Below are positions 1 to 11,440 of a stretch of DNA of 64,000 nt, piece after piece. The DNA is from Heterohyrax brucei (Eukaryota; Chordata; Mammalia; Hyracoidea; Procaviidae), in contig CM053164.1 in NCBI GenBank assembly GCA_028571685.1, forward strand, positions 37,064,501 to 37,128,500. Reading direction: 5' to 3'. Within the stretch, counting starts at the first letter, position 1. Each line of letters begins with the position of its first letter. Under the pieces are notes generated by a model. That model was not told the DNA's origin and searched no databases. It saw only the letters and a program-made list of their open reading frames with translations. The position numbers and the translations under genes were made by a program.

Positions 1-424
1 GGGGATTTTCTCATGCCTAGTTGTGATTCTTTCCCCTCCCCCCCCCTTTAAATAGAGCAGCACAGCTGGGCTATTCTGGGTTCAGACAGCCACAATGTTT
101 TAGTTTCAAATATAGAGTGGGTCAGATTATTTGGCACTGTTTGGCCCAACCTAGCCAGAGAAACATTTCTTCTCCCTAAGTAAAATACAATCTTAACCCA
201 ATTAAATGCAAGAAAGATAACTAACTCACCTCCCCTTCCACCCTCATCCTCAAGAGAGAGAGATAGACTAGCTACCTTTGCTCTTTTTTTTTTTTTTTTT
301 TTTTAGATAAATGAAAACCAGAATGTGAGAGAGACTGTATCACTGGAACAAAGCCATTCAGTCATAAGTGCTGAGGAGTACGTAGTATCCAGTTTTCTAG
401 ACACTTAACAATCCCCATCACCAT
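1..424. other. Unassigned sequence with a poly(T) run
   Basis: I recognise no gene or named repeat here. A run of 21 T at 284-304 may be the tail of a minus-strand retroposon, but the sequence upstream of it does not resemble a SINE or LINE that I know. Confidence 0.4.
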
Positions 425-830
425 GGCTTAGTGAGTGTGCCAGGCACCCAGATCCTGTCTCTAATCCTTACGATAACCATGTATGACAGGTATTATTAAC
501 CTCAAGGGCAGATTAACCAGTAAACAAGGTAGGCACAGGCTTAATTGTGTTCACTGACTAATGTGTAGAGTGCAGTTTCACCTGTTTTTCCTGACATCAA
601 AGATGAAATTGTACACTACTGGTTGATAACTAAGCACGAGGAGGCCCGTGTATACCTTGTTTTTTGGGTAATCTGTCTCTAAGAAACCTCATTTAACAGG
701 TGAAGAAACTGAAATTTAGAGAAAAGAGGTACTTTTTCGACTCCTGCATTTAGCAAGTGGCAGAGCTAGGAGTTGCTGCTGGATTTTTATGACTGTAAAT
801 TCTGTGCTCTTTTGACTCTACAGTGCTTCC
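425..830 (-). repeat. Ancient MIR element in two pieces
   Basis: About 425-530 carries the MIR-type segment 'gtgccaggcacc..gataaccatgtatgacaggtattattaacc' (minus orientation). About 680-830 carries the next MIR segment, with 'aggtgaagaaactgaaattta' and 'agcaagtggcagagctaggag'. Some 150 bp of unrelated sequence lies between the halves, so the element was probably split by a later, now unrecognisable insertion. The match is to the family consensus as I know it. Divergence is high. Confidence 0.6.
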
Positions 831-1534
831 ATTCACTATACTACAGGTAGTTAATAATGTATCTTCTCTTTTTGTATTAAATATACATGAGTAAGAGCCT
901 CCAAAATATCTTCTAACAGTTACTCAAAATATGAAGTTGCAAACATTTGCATCAAGATGACAAAATTCCCCTTACATGCAGACACTCTGTGATGTGTCTA
1001 TGATGCTCCTGGAGCCTGTGGCTCCTTCCTCTGTGGCCAGGACCCTGCTTCACAGAGAGTTCACCCAATTTTCTGTGTTGGCCTACAGTTTCCAGGATAT
1101 GACATATGTGTTCTTTTTCCTTAGATTCCTTTAAAAATCAGTTACGTAAATAACATTTGAGAACAAAGAACCCACCATTGGGAAGGATGACAATAATGAC
1201 CTTAAAGATGTGCACTCTGCCTGAGCAATGTGAAATGAAAAATGAATTAAATGAACATCTTAGCATTCATGACCACACACGTTTGACCCAAGGTAATTCA
1301 GCAAGGTCAGATCACTCAGGATACTTAGAAAAGCTTCATTACATTTGAAATAGCAATCCAAATAAAATAAAACCTTCTTAATGTGCTTGTCTGGTTTTTG
1401 ATTGCATGACATGATCGTATGAGATTACTGATCATTTTTTCTTATTGAGGTGTGATTTATAGACAACAAAGTGCACATACTAGAAATTTTCAGCTTGATA
1501 AAATTTTGCATTCTCTTTCTCTCTGTGAAGCTGT
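831..1534. other. Unassigned sequence
   Basis: There is no supported gene. The short open frame of 63 codons at 1157-1348 has no recognisable domain or conserved character, and I treat it as chance. No repeat is recognised with confidence. Confidence 0.4.
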
Positions 1535-3042
1535 GACTCATGGCACCCTTATGTACAACAGAACAACAACACCGCCCAGGCCTGCACCATCCTGGCCGTT
1601 GTCGCTGTGCTTGAGCCTGTTGTCGTAGCCACTGTGTCGATTCGTGTCGGCAGAGATCTTCCTCTTTTTCACTGACTGACTGACTACCAAGTGTGATATC
1701 TTTCCCCAACGCACCCTGATAATACCCCCAAAATATGTGAGATGTAGTTTCTCCATCCTTGCTTCTAAGGTACATTCTGGTTGTCTTTTAAGACTTGTTC
1801 ATTCTTTTGGCAGTCCATGGTATACTCAAAATTCTTCACCAGAACTGTCATTTAAAAGTGTCACTTTTTAGGTCTTCCTTATTCATTGTTCAACTTTTGC
1901 ATGCACATAATGAGGCAACTGAAAATACCAGCTCTTGGGGCAGACACTTTAATCCTCAAGGTGACAGCTTTGATTTTCGACACTTTAAAGAGATCTTTTG
2001 CAGCCGGTTTCCCAAATGCAATAATGCAATTTGTGTTTTGATTTCTTGACTGCTACTTCCATGGGTGTTGATTGTGGATTCAAGTAAAACAAAATCCTTG
2101 ACAACCTCAATTTTTTCTGTTTATCATGATGTTGGTTATTGGTCTAGTTATAATGATTTTTGTTTTCTTTTGTTGAGGTGAAATCCATACTGAAGGCTAT
2201 GGTCTTTGAGCTTCATAAGAAAGTTCTTCAAGTCCTCTTTACTTTCAACAAGCAAGGTTGTATCGTTGGCATAATGTAGATTGTTAATGAATCTTCCTCC
2301 AATCCTGATACTGCATTCTTCTTCCTATGGTCCAGCTTCTCAGATTATTTGTTCAGCATACAGATTGAATAGGTATAGTGAAAGGATACAGCCTGACACA
2401 TACATTTCATGACTTTAAACCATGCAGCATTCCTTGTCCTGTTTGGTTGGGTCACCTTTCTTGGGAATAGGCATAAATACTGCTTTCTTTCAGTCAGTTG
2501 GCCTGGTAGGTGTTTTTCAAGTTTCTTGGCATATATGAGTAAGCACTTAGAGTACTTGCATGCTTTTGTTGCAATATCTCAATTAGTATTCACCAATTCC
2601 CAGAAACTTGTTTTTCACCAGTGCCTTCAGAACAGCTTGAACTTCTTCCTTCAGTACCATTGGTTTCTGATTACAAATTCTTTTGGGCATAGTGACTATG
2701 TACTTCTTCCATCTTCTTTTTGATGCTTCCTGCATTTTTAATATTTTCCCTGCGTATTTCAACTCAAGGCTTGAATTTTTTCTTCAGCTCTTTCAGCCTG
2801 AAAAATGCAGAGCATAGTCTTTCCTTTGGTTTTCCACCTCTGGGTCTTTGAACATGTCGTCAGAGTACTTTGACTTCTAAAGACTCTCTTTGAAATAGTC
2901 TGTTCAGTCCTTTCACTTCATCGTTTTTTCCTTTTACTTTAGATGCTTGACATTGAGGATCATGTATCATAGTTTTTCTAACATCTATTTAGGTCTTTTC
3001 TTTCTTGGCTTCTTTTCAATGATCTCTTGCTTTCTTGAGAAA

Positions 3043-3195
3043 GTGTTGGTGGTGTACTGGTTAAATGCTATGGCTGCTAACCAACAGGTTGACAACTCGA
3101 ATCTACCAGGTGTTCCTTTGGGCAGTTCTACTCTGTCCTGTAAGGTCACTAAGAGTCAGAATCAACTCAGCAGCAGTAGTTTTTTTTTCTTTGTT
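3043..3195 (+). mobile_element. AfroSINE in the RTE LINE
   Basis: This is a tRNA-derived SINE. It shows 'tactggttaaatgctatggc', 'gctgctaaccaacaggttga', a B-box-like 'caactcgaatctacc', the body 'gcagttctactctgtcctgta' and a T-rich 3' end. It lies in the reverse-oriented RTE and interrupts it. Confidence 0.9.
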
Positions 3196-3664
3196 TTGCT
3201 TTCTTAATGTGTGATATCCTTGATGTCATTCTACAGCTGATCTGGTCTTCAGTCATTGGTGTTCAATTTGTCAAATCTTTTTTTCAGATGGTTTCTAAAT
3301 TCATGGGGTATTCTCAGGCTTCTACTTTGATTTCATAAACTTGTTGTAATTTTCTTCTTAAGTTTTGAATTGGACTTGCATATGAGTAATTAATGGTCTG
3401 ATCCACAGTTGGGCTGTAGCCTTATTCTGACTGATGATACTAAGTTTTTCCATTGTCTCTTTCCACAGATGTCGTCAATTTCATTCCTGTGTATTCCATC
3501 CGGTGAAGTTCATGTGTACAGAACCATTTATGTTGGTTAGAAAAGGTATTTGCAATGAAGAAGTCGTTGGCCTTGACAAATATAATCATGCAATCTTCAG
3601 CTTCATTTGTACCACCAAGGCTACATTTTATTTTTTGGAGTTTTTTTGTCGTAATTTTTTTTAT

Positions 3665-4641
3665 TATGACTGAGTGAAAATGTACATTCCCATATAAAAT
3701 ACATGCCCACCTATATGCAGCTTCCACTGCTCTTCCTGCCCAGTGACAGCACACTCTTCCTCTCTGCTCCATACATGTCTCATCCTCCCAACAGTCTCCT
3801 TTCCCCTCCTCTCCACCCACTCCCCTTCCTCCAACCAGTGGTCACCAGGATGATATCCTATAGATACATAGAACCATAAAGTGTATCTAATACATGGTCA
3901 CTCTGCATCGCCAAGTCCAATCCATTCGTGTCCAAAGAGTGGAACTTCGTTATGATTTATGGGCAAGGGCAGCATCAGGGCCAGGGGCCATGCTCCCAGG
4001 AGAACCTGAAAGCCGCTGGACCATCACTTGAGGTCTTTTAGTGTAGATTTCACTGTGCACCCCTTTTTATTCTTGTGTTGCCATTGAGACGCAACTTAGC
4101 TCCATCGCAGCTATCCCTGGTGGCGGCTGGGCACCATCCAGTTCATCCGGTCCGAAGTCAATGTAGGCACCCACTCATGTGGGTCTGTCTATCTTCTGGG
4201 TTGTCTTTACCCCATGTCATTTTGGTCCTTGGTGATCATCTGGTCCTGCTGAATTCGGATGATTTTCTGTGCCCTCAGATGGCAGCTTGGCAGCTTTTGA
4301 GACCCCAGATGCCACTCCTCAATGTGGGGTGCAGAGAGCCCTCTTAGCAAAACACTAGTTGTGCCAATTGGCCTCGATTTTGCCTAAGAGCATGGTCTCA
4401 TGCCCCCTGCCCCAGCTACTCTGTCCTTGAAATATTGGGTTAAGATGGAAGAAGTATTCAAGTTATGCTGAAGTCCACTTAATATTGTTCTTGTTTCTAA
4501 TGTGTACTAGCACCGATTCTACCCAACCAAATTTCTACCAACTATCTAAACGAAACCGTCTGCCCCTAATTCTCCCTCCCTCCACTCCCTTGCAGCTATC
4601 AAAGAGTCTTTTCTTCTATGCATAAGTCTGTTTTTAAGATC
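3665..4641 (-). other. L1 3' UTR with polypurine tract
   Basis: This is the 3' UTR of the L1 above. The same sequence recurs at 14.05-15.06, 38.65-39.6, 58.68-59.33 and 63.2-64.0 kb. It contains a strand-biased G-rich tract (C-rich here, 3797-3835, 'cccctcctctccacccactc'), a conserved feature of mammalian L1 3' UTRs. Confidence 0.85.
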
Positions 4642-7600
4642 TTACAGTAGGGGTCTCATACAATATTTCTCCTTTTGTTGCTGACTACTTTCACTCAACA
4701 TAATGGCTTCCAGTTGAAACCAGGTTAGGAGATGTTTCCTGGAATCATCATTATTCTTTATCATTGCATAGTGCTCCATTGAGTATATATACCATAGTGT
4801 ACCTACCCATTCCTCTGTTGTTGGACATCTGGGTTGATTCCATCTTCTTGCTATCATGGACTGTGCTGCGATAAACATTCTTGTGCATGTGTCCATTGGT
4901 GTGAAAGGCCTTGATTCTGTTGGATATATTCCAAGTAGTGAAATTACTGGGTCAAATGGTATATCTAGATCCTGTTTTGTAAGGAATCACCAGATTGCTT
5001 TCCAAAGAGGCTGGACCATTTTGCAACCCCACCAACAGTGTAGGAGAGTTCCACTTTCTCCACAGCCTCTCCAGCATTTCTTGCTTTGTGTTTTTTGGAT
5101 GATCGCCAATCTTGTTGGGGTGAGATGGTATCTCATTGTTGTCTTGATTTGAATTTCTTTAATAACTAAAGATCGTGAACATGTCCGCATGTGTTTTTTG
5201 GCTACCTGGATCTCCTCTTTAGAGAAATGTCTGTCCATCTCCTTTGCCCATCGCTTAATTGGATGATTTATCTTCTTACTGATATTTTGTAGTATCTTAT
5301 AGATTATGGAGATCAGGCGTGGGTCTGACATAGAGTTGCCAAATATTTTTTTCCATTCTATAGGCATTCTTTTAATTCTATTAATAAAGTCTTTGGATGA
5401 GCAAAAGTGTTTGATTCTTAATAGTTCCCATTTATCCATTTTGTCTTCTGATGATTGTGGTTTGTTTGACAGATTTTGGAGTCTGTCCACGTTGTGTATT
5501 AAAACTTCCATTGTTGTTCCTACTTTTTCTTGGATGGGCTTCATCATTTTAGGTTTGATATTTAGGTCTTTTATCCAGTTGGAGTTGGTTTTTGTATAAG
5601 GTGTAAGATAAGGATCTTGTTTCATGTTATTGCAGATGAATATCCAATTTTGCCAGCACCATTTGCTGAAGAGATTGTTTTTACCCCAGTTTAATGTCTT
5701 AGGGCCTTTGTTGAATATCAGCTGTTCATAGGCAGATGGCATCATCTCTGGGATCTCAGTTCTATTCCATTGATCGATCTGTCTGTTCTTGTACCAGTAC
5801 CAGGCTATTTTGACCACTGTGGCAGTTTTGTATGATCTAAGGTCTGGTAATGAGAGGCCTCCTAGTGTGTTCTTCTTCTTTAGTAGTACCTTACTTATCG
5901 GGGCTTCTTCCCTTTCAAAACAAAATTGGTGATTTTTTTTCTCCATCTCATTAAAAAATGACGCTGGAACTTGTATTGGGATTGCATTATATAAGTAGAT
6001 TGCTTTGGGTAAAATAGACATTTTCACAATGTTAAGTCTTCCTATCCATGAGCAGGGTAGATTTCTCCATTTATGTAAGTCTCTCTAAGTTTCTTGTAGT
6101 AAGGGCTTGTAGTTCTCTTTGTAAAGGTCTGTTATTTCTCTGGTTAGATTAGTTCCTAGGTACTTTATCTTCGTAGGGGCTATACTAAATGGTATTGATT
6201 TGATGATTTCTTTGTTAACAGTTTTGTTGTTGGTATAAAGGAATCCTACTGATTTACTTATGTTTATCTTGTATCCTGAGACTTTGCTGAAGTCTTCTAT
6301 CAGTTTGAGTAGTTTACTTATAAGTTCTTTGGAATTCTCTGCATATACAATCATATCATCTGCAAACAGGGAGATTTTGACTTCTTTGCTGATGCATGTG
6401 CCCTTTATTTCTTGGTCTTGTCTAAATGCTGTGGCTAGAACTTCCAGTACAATGTTGAATAGGTGAGGTGAGAGTGGGCATCCTTGTCTAGTTCCTGTTC
6501 TCAAGGAAAAGTCTTTCAGTCTCTCTCCATTCAGGATGACACAGGGAGCTAGCTTTGTATAAATGGCCCTTATTGTGTTCAGGAATTTTCCATCTATTCC
6601 TGTTTTGCTGAGAGTTTTTAGCATGAATGGGTGTTGAACTTTTGTCAAATGCCTTTTCTGCATCAATGACAAAATCAGGTGATTCTTCTCTTTTGTAAAA
6701 CTTATGTGGTTAATCACATTAATTGTTTTTCTGATGTTGAACCAGCCTTGCATCCCTGGTATGAATCCCACTTGGTCGTGTTGGATTATTTTTTGGATAT
6801 GTTGTTGTATTCTATTGGCCAGAATTTTGTTGAAGATTTCTGCATCTAGATTCATGAGTGAAATTGGTCTGTAGTTCTCCTTTTTGGTTGGGTCTTTCCC
6901 TGGCTTTGGTATCAGGGTTCTGCTGGCTTCATAGAATGAGGTTGGGAGTACTCCATCCCTTTCCATACCGTGAAATAGTGTTAGTAGTATTGGAGATAAC
7001 TCTTCTCTAAAAGCTTGGTAGAATTCTGCAGTGAAGCCATCTGGGCCCAGGCTTTGTTTGGGTGGCAGTTTTTTGGTGACTTTTTCAATCTCTTCCTTTC
7101 TAATGGATTTATAAGTTGTTCTGCTTCATGTGGTGATAATTTGGGTAGGTGGTATGAATCAAGGAATTTGTCCATTTCCTCTAGGTTTCAAATTTGTTAG
7201 AATACAGTCTTTCATAGTATTCTGTTATGATATTCTTGATTTCTCTTGGATCTGTTGTGACAACTCCGCTCTCATTTCTTGTTTGGGTTATTTGTTTCCT
7301 GTTTTTCTTTAGTAAGTTTAGCCAGTGGTTTGTCAATTTTGTTGATCTTTTCAAAAAACCAGCTTTGGGTCTTTTTAATTTTTATAATGGTTTTTCTATT
7401 CTCTAATACATTTAGCTCTGCTCTAATCTTTATGATCTGGTTTCTTCTGGTGCCTGAGGGGTTCCTCTGTTGTTCTCTCTCTACTTGTTCAAGCTGTAGG
7501 CTTAGTTCCTTGATTTGGTTTCTTTCTTCCTTCCAGATATGTGCATTTATGGAGATAAACAGACCTCATGAAATCCATAAATTTCTTTATTTCATCCTTG

Positions 7601-8387
7601 ATTTCTTCTATAACCCATGTTTTTTTGAGCAAGATGTTGTTCAGTTTCCAAGAGTTCCACTTTCTATCTATGTTTTTTCTGCTAATTGATTTAGACTTTT
7701 ATGGCTTCATGATCTAAGAAGATGCTTTGCAGTAATTCAATGGTAGGGATTTTGTTGAGAATTGCGTTAGGTCCTAACACACAGTCAATTCTGGAGAATG
7801 TTCCATGTGCGCTGGAGAAGAAAGTGTAATTGTCCACTGATGGGTAGAAAATTGTGTACATATCGACAAGGTTTAATTGTTTAATTGTGGCAATAAGGTC
7901 TTCTGTATCTTTACTGAGCTTTTTTCTAGATGATCTGTCCAGTATTGAGAGTGGAGTGTTGAAGTCTCCCACTGTTATTCTGGAGTGATCTAACTCTTTT
8001 TTGAGTCAGTGTTTCTTTCACGTATATAGGTACTTTGATTTAGGTGCATAAATATTTAATGTAGATAAATCTTCCTTGTGTACTGAACCTTTGAGCAATA
8101 AATAGTGTCCATCTTTGTCCATGGTGGTGCATTTTACATTAAAATTGACTTTGAGATTAGAATTGCCACACCTGCTCTTCTTTGTTCATTGTTAGCTTTA
8201 TATATATTCTTCCATCCTTTAATTTTCAATTTGTTCCTATCTTTAAGTCTCAAGGGAGTTTCTTGTAGACAACATATGGATGGGTCATATCTTTTGATCC
8301 ATGATGTCACTCAATATCTCTTTATTGGAGCATTCAGTCCATTCATATTTAATGTAATTATTGATAGGTTGTGTTCACTGCTGCCAT
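4642..8387 (-). pseudogene. ORF2: L1 ORF2 (endonuclease-reverse transcriptase), broken
   Basis: On the minus strand the order is an APE-type endonuclease (about 8387-7690, with 'GDFNTPLSILDRSSRKK' and a late 'FSRIDCVLG'), a reverse transcriptase (open at 6966-6085, with '[17 protein letters not shown]' and catalytic FADD at 6366-6355), then the C-terminal region (6027-4987) with a cysteine-histidine cluster (CWRGCGESGTLLHCWWGC) and the conserved tail to the stop at 4642. Full length would be near 1,245 codons. Several frameshifts and stops separate the open pieces, including one close to the start. The protein would nick DNA and prime reverse transcription from L1 RNA. This copy cannot encode it as one chain. 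Confidence 0.9.
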
Positions 8388-8851
8388 TGTGATGTGTTTA
8401 TTTTTGTGTTGATGTTTTCTCTGTTGTTCTTATTAGTCTGTTCTGGGCCATTCTTTTTTGTGAGTTGATTTTTCACCTTTTTCAGAGCTGTTTTTGTAGT
8501 TGTTGAGACTCCTGTGTTACATTTCTTGAAATGGTATGTTACATCTTTTTTGTGCTTTCTAACTGCCCCATGATCCCCCTTAATAAACTATGTATATAAA
8601 CCCAACGTTAATTACTACCAGTCTTGTCATCTTCCTCTCCATCTGGAAGTACTATAATGACTGTAATACATCCCTCTTTTTAATATGATAGCACTGTCAT
8701 TGTCATGATAATCACTGAATTGTTTCTTTCAGTATCAAAGCTGTGATTTGAGTTTGGAGCCTTCCCTAACTGAGTAGAGTTCTGAATAATGTGTCATTCT
8801 AAAAATAAAGTTAGTGGTTTTGTTCTTCTAAGCCAAAGCCAAGAACTTGTT

Positions 8852-9760
8852 TCAGTATTTCTTGTAGTTTTGGTTTGGTTTTATAAAGTCTCTGAGTTTC
8901 TGTTTATCTGGAAATGTCTTAATTTCATTTTCATATTTGAAAGATAGTTTTGCAGGATGTATAATTCTTGGTTGGAAGTTCTTCTTCAAGGCTTTGAATG
9001 TGTCATGCCACTGTCTCTGTGCCAGCATGGTTTCTGCTGAGAAATCTGATAAAAGCCTACAGGGTTTCCCTTTGAATGTTAGCTTTTCTTTGAGTCTTGC
9101 TGCCTTTAAGAGTTGCTGCTTATGTTTCATTTTGTTAAGCTTGATTATAGTATGTCTTGGAGCCTTTCTTTTGAGATCTATAGTGGGTGGTGTACGATAC
9201 GCATCTGGGATATCTATATTCTCCTCCTTCATGATTTCTGGGAAGTGTTCTGTCAGCAGCTCAGCAACGATATTCTCTGTGTTCTCAGGTGTCTTATCCT
9301 GTTCAGGGACTCCAATTAATCGAAGGTTATTCCTCTTAATAGAGTCCCACATACTTCTTAATGCTTCTTTATTTTCCTTGTTTCTTTTTTCTGATTTCTG
9401 CTCAGAGATGCTGGCGTCAGTAGCTCTGTCTTCTACATGAGAAATTCTTTTTTCTATTTGTTGTATTCTGTTTTCTTGGCTTTGGATGGAAGTTTCTGTG
9501 TCTTTGATTTTGTTCTTGATTTGTTGGATTTCAGAGTACTGGTGTTCCATCAGATCGAACAGCTTGCTTAATTTTTCATTTTGTTCTGCTGCATTTTGTA
9601 TAAGGTCTAAAAGGGCTCTGTATATAATTACTTTGTATTCTGATGCTTTCAGAAAAGTTTCTTCATCTGGAAAACTCCTTGGTCGTTTTGTTTGAGAGCG
9701 TTCTGAAGCCATGGATGATTTCTTGTATGCCACAAGTGTCTGTTGCTTTTGGGGTTTCAT
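8852..9760 (-). CDS. ORF1: L1 ORF1 protein, intact reading frame (302 aa)
   Basis: This is an uninterrupted 302-codon frame in the ORF1 position of the full-length L1. Residues about 40-130 form a heptad-rich, highly charged coiled coil for trimerisation. About 135-225 match the RNA-recognition domain (with 'NLRLIGVPEQ' and 'ENIVAELLTEHFPEIMKEEN'). About 226-302 form the basic C-terminal domain with 'PRHTIIKLNKMKHKQQLLKA' and 'KGKPCRLLSDFSAET'. L1 ORF1p is an RNA-binding chaperone that packages L1 RNA in the cytoplasm. The first ATG fits the homologous start in the 32.5-kb L1 copy, which begins with the same MKPQKQQTLVAYKKS segment. Length is a little below human ORF1p (338 aa). The open frame suggests modest age. 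It does not prove expression. Confidence 0.9.
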   Translation of the reverse strand: MKPQKQQTLVAYKKSSMASERSQTKRPRSFPDEETFLKASEYKVIIYRALLDLIQNAAEQNEKLSKLFDLMEHQYSEIQQIKNKIKDTETSIQSQENRIQQIEKRISHVEDRATDASISEQKSEKRNKENKEALRSMWDSIKRNNLRLIGVPEQDKTPENTENIVAELLTEHFPEIMKEENIDIPDAYRTPPTIDLKRKAPRHTIIKLNKMKHKQQLLKAARLKEKLTFKGKPCRLLSDFSAETMLAQRQWHDTFKALKKNFQPRIIHPAKLSFKYENEIKTFPDKQKLRDFIKPNQNYKKY

Positions 9761-10773
9761 GTGAGTAAGTAAAGGCTGGGAGAGATCCTGTGAAGATGGA
9801 CTGCGGATGTTTCTCTAGGCTGTCTTAAAATGTAAAACAAAAGGTATCTGACCACTTCCCAAGTCAGTCAGGTTTTCAGGTGTAGAGGACCCTCTTCCCA
9901 ACTGGCAAAGTAAGCACCTCTATATCCAATCCCAGATGATACAAACTAGTTCAAAATACAGCAGTGCTGCTGCCCTGTTGGCCTCTGCCGACAGGGCCCA
10001 GCCTTAGACAACGCTGGTTAACTACTGCTTTTCTGTTAGAAAAGTGCTCTCCTGTGGGCAGGTTCTGGCTCCCAGGCTAATAAATAGGTCCAGCTGCGGC
10101 CACCATATCTAAGCTGGCATCCTCCACATGGTCGGCAGATAGAGGGGCTAAAGGTGCCAAGAGCTAATGAATCCTCCACCTCTGTTGCCGGGCCCCCACC
10201 GTAGGTGACACTGTATAAACTACTGCTTTTCTGTGGGAGATGCGCTGTCCTGTTTGCAAGCACTGGCTCCAAGGCTAAGAATTAGGTCTCGCTGAAATCT
10301 CTGTATCTAACATGGCATCCTGCACACAGGCACTGTGGTTCCATATGAACCATATGTGGTTCCATATGAACCACAGTGATAAAAAGACAGGCTCAAAGTG
10401 GCTAGATGAACAGAGTTCTACACCTAGCTCTCAAAATATGGGAATTTTGCCTGCCTATCCCACCAGCAGTTTGTCTGAGTCTAGCCGCTAGGCAAGACCT
10501 AGCTCCGCCCACCGGCCAAGACTGAGAAAAAAACAAAAAAGTCAAAATAGTGCGTTTACCTTCAGTCCTTCAGAGCCAGGGCTAGACAGGAGTAGGAGTC
10601 AGTGAAAGAGACAAGGTTTTTCGCTCAGTGGTATGAAGTCCAAATTAACAGCCCTGTGCCGTGTCCTGGGAGCTCACTAAGTGACCAGAAGGCTCCGTTT
10701 CATTAGCAATTCAGTTCTTGGTTTCCAGAGGGATATAAGGAGATGTGTGCTTAGTCTGCCATCTTGATTCCCC
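9761..10773 (-). promoter_or_regulatory. L1 5' UTR with a YY1-type site at its 5' end
   Basis: About 1 kb of GC-richer sequence precedes ORF1, and its homologue precedes ORF1 in the plus-strand L1 at 32529-33520. The complement of 10758-10766 reads CAAGATGGC within 20 bp of the element's start, the position and core of the YY1 site in human L1. The role as internal promoter is known for L1 5' UTRs and is inferred here. Confidence 0.75.
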
Positions 10774-10928
10774 GGCTATATTTTCTAATTGCAGGTCCTT
10801 CTTTGTTCCTAACTTTAACATTCAAAGCACTAATGATTATTAGTGTATCCTGATTGCACATTGGATCAATTTCGGACTGCAGAAGTTGGCAAAAATCTTC
10901 CATTTCTTCATCTTTGTTCTTAGTGGTT

Positions 10929-11440
10929 TGTTTTAGTCAGCTAGGCTGCTCTAACAGAAATACCACAGAGTGGATGGCTTTGACAAAGAAAGATTTATTC
11001 TTACACAGTCCGGTAGGTTGCAAGTCCATATTCAGGGTGTCCGCTCCAGGGAAAGACTTTCCCCTTGTGGGCTCTGGAGGAAAGTCCAGTATTGCATCAG
11101 TCTTTGTCCAGGGAGCATCCTCACGCAAGAACCTCTGGTCTGAACGGCGTGCTCTGCTCCCGGTGCTGCTTGCTTCATGGTAGCGAAGTTCTCAATTGTC
11201 CTTTGTTTCTTTTTCCTTTTTATCTGAAAGCATTAAGGGTGGGACAAGCCACACTCCGGGGAAACTCCCCTTACAGCAGGACAGGGAAGTAATCCCGTGC
11301 AGAATTCGTAGCCCCATCCTAATCTTTTAACACACAGTTAGCAAAGCCACACAATGGAGGACATTTCCAAGATACTGGGAACCATATCCCAGCCACGTGG
11401 CTGCACACATTTTTGGGGGGACACGATTCCAACCATGACA
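10929..11440 (-). mobile_element. MaLR-like solo LTR
   Basis: Read on the minus strand it begins TGTCATGGTTGGAATCGTGT and ends TGACTAAAACA, and near its 3' end it has an AATAAA followed by 'tctttctttgtcaaagccatc'. ggtt flanks it on both sides (10925-10928, 11441-11444), consistent with a short target duplication. There is no internal retroviral sequence, so it is a solo LTR. It is very close in sequence to the copy at 26634-27133. It sits inside the RTE LINE. Assignment to ERVL-MaLR rests on its general layout. Confidence 0.8.

Larger units (their letters stand above)
3630..10773 (-). mobile_element. Full-length afrotherian L1, minus strand, 7.1 kb
   Basis: This is a complete L1. Its 5' end at 10773 begins ggggaatcaagatggcagac (complement), followed by a ~1-kb 5' UTR, ORF1 (9760-8852), an intergenic gap, ORF2 (about 8387-4642) and a ~1-kb 3' UTR ending in a decayed A-rich tail (T-rich here, 3630-3665). 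It is inserted in the RTE LINE. The flanks show a likely 11-bp target duplication with one mismatch: ggctacatttt at 3619-3629 and ggctatatttt at 10774-10784. ORF1 is open but ORF2 is broken, so the element cannot move on its own. Confidence 0.95.

Noticed and set aside
1425..3820. Short frames at 1425-3820 as host exons
   Set aside because: They lie in an RTE LINE, an AfroSINE and an L1 3' UTR.
7279..7689. A 136-codon plus-strand frame rich in F, L and S, membrane-protein-like
   Set aside because: It is antisense to L1 ORF2. Reverse complements of A-rich LINE coding sequence read as hydrophobic frames. The frames at 30595-31035, 33943-34401 and 61098-61472 are the same artefact.
8937..9440. 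A 167-codon plus-strand frame, apparently hydrophobic
   Set aside because: It is the antisense shadow of the intact L1 ORF1 at 8852-9760.
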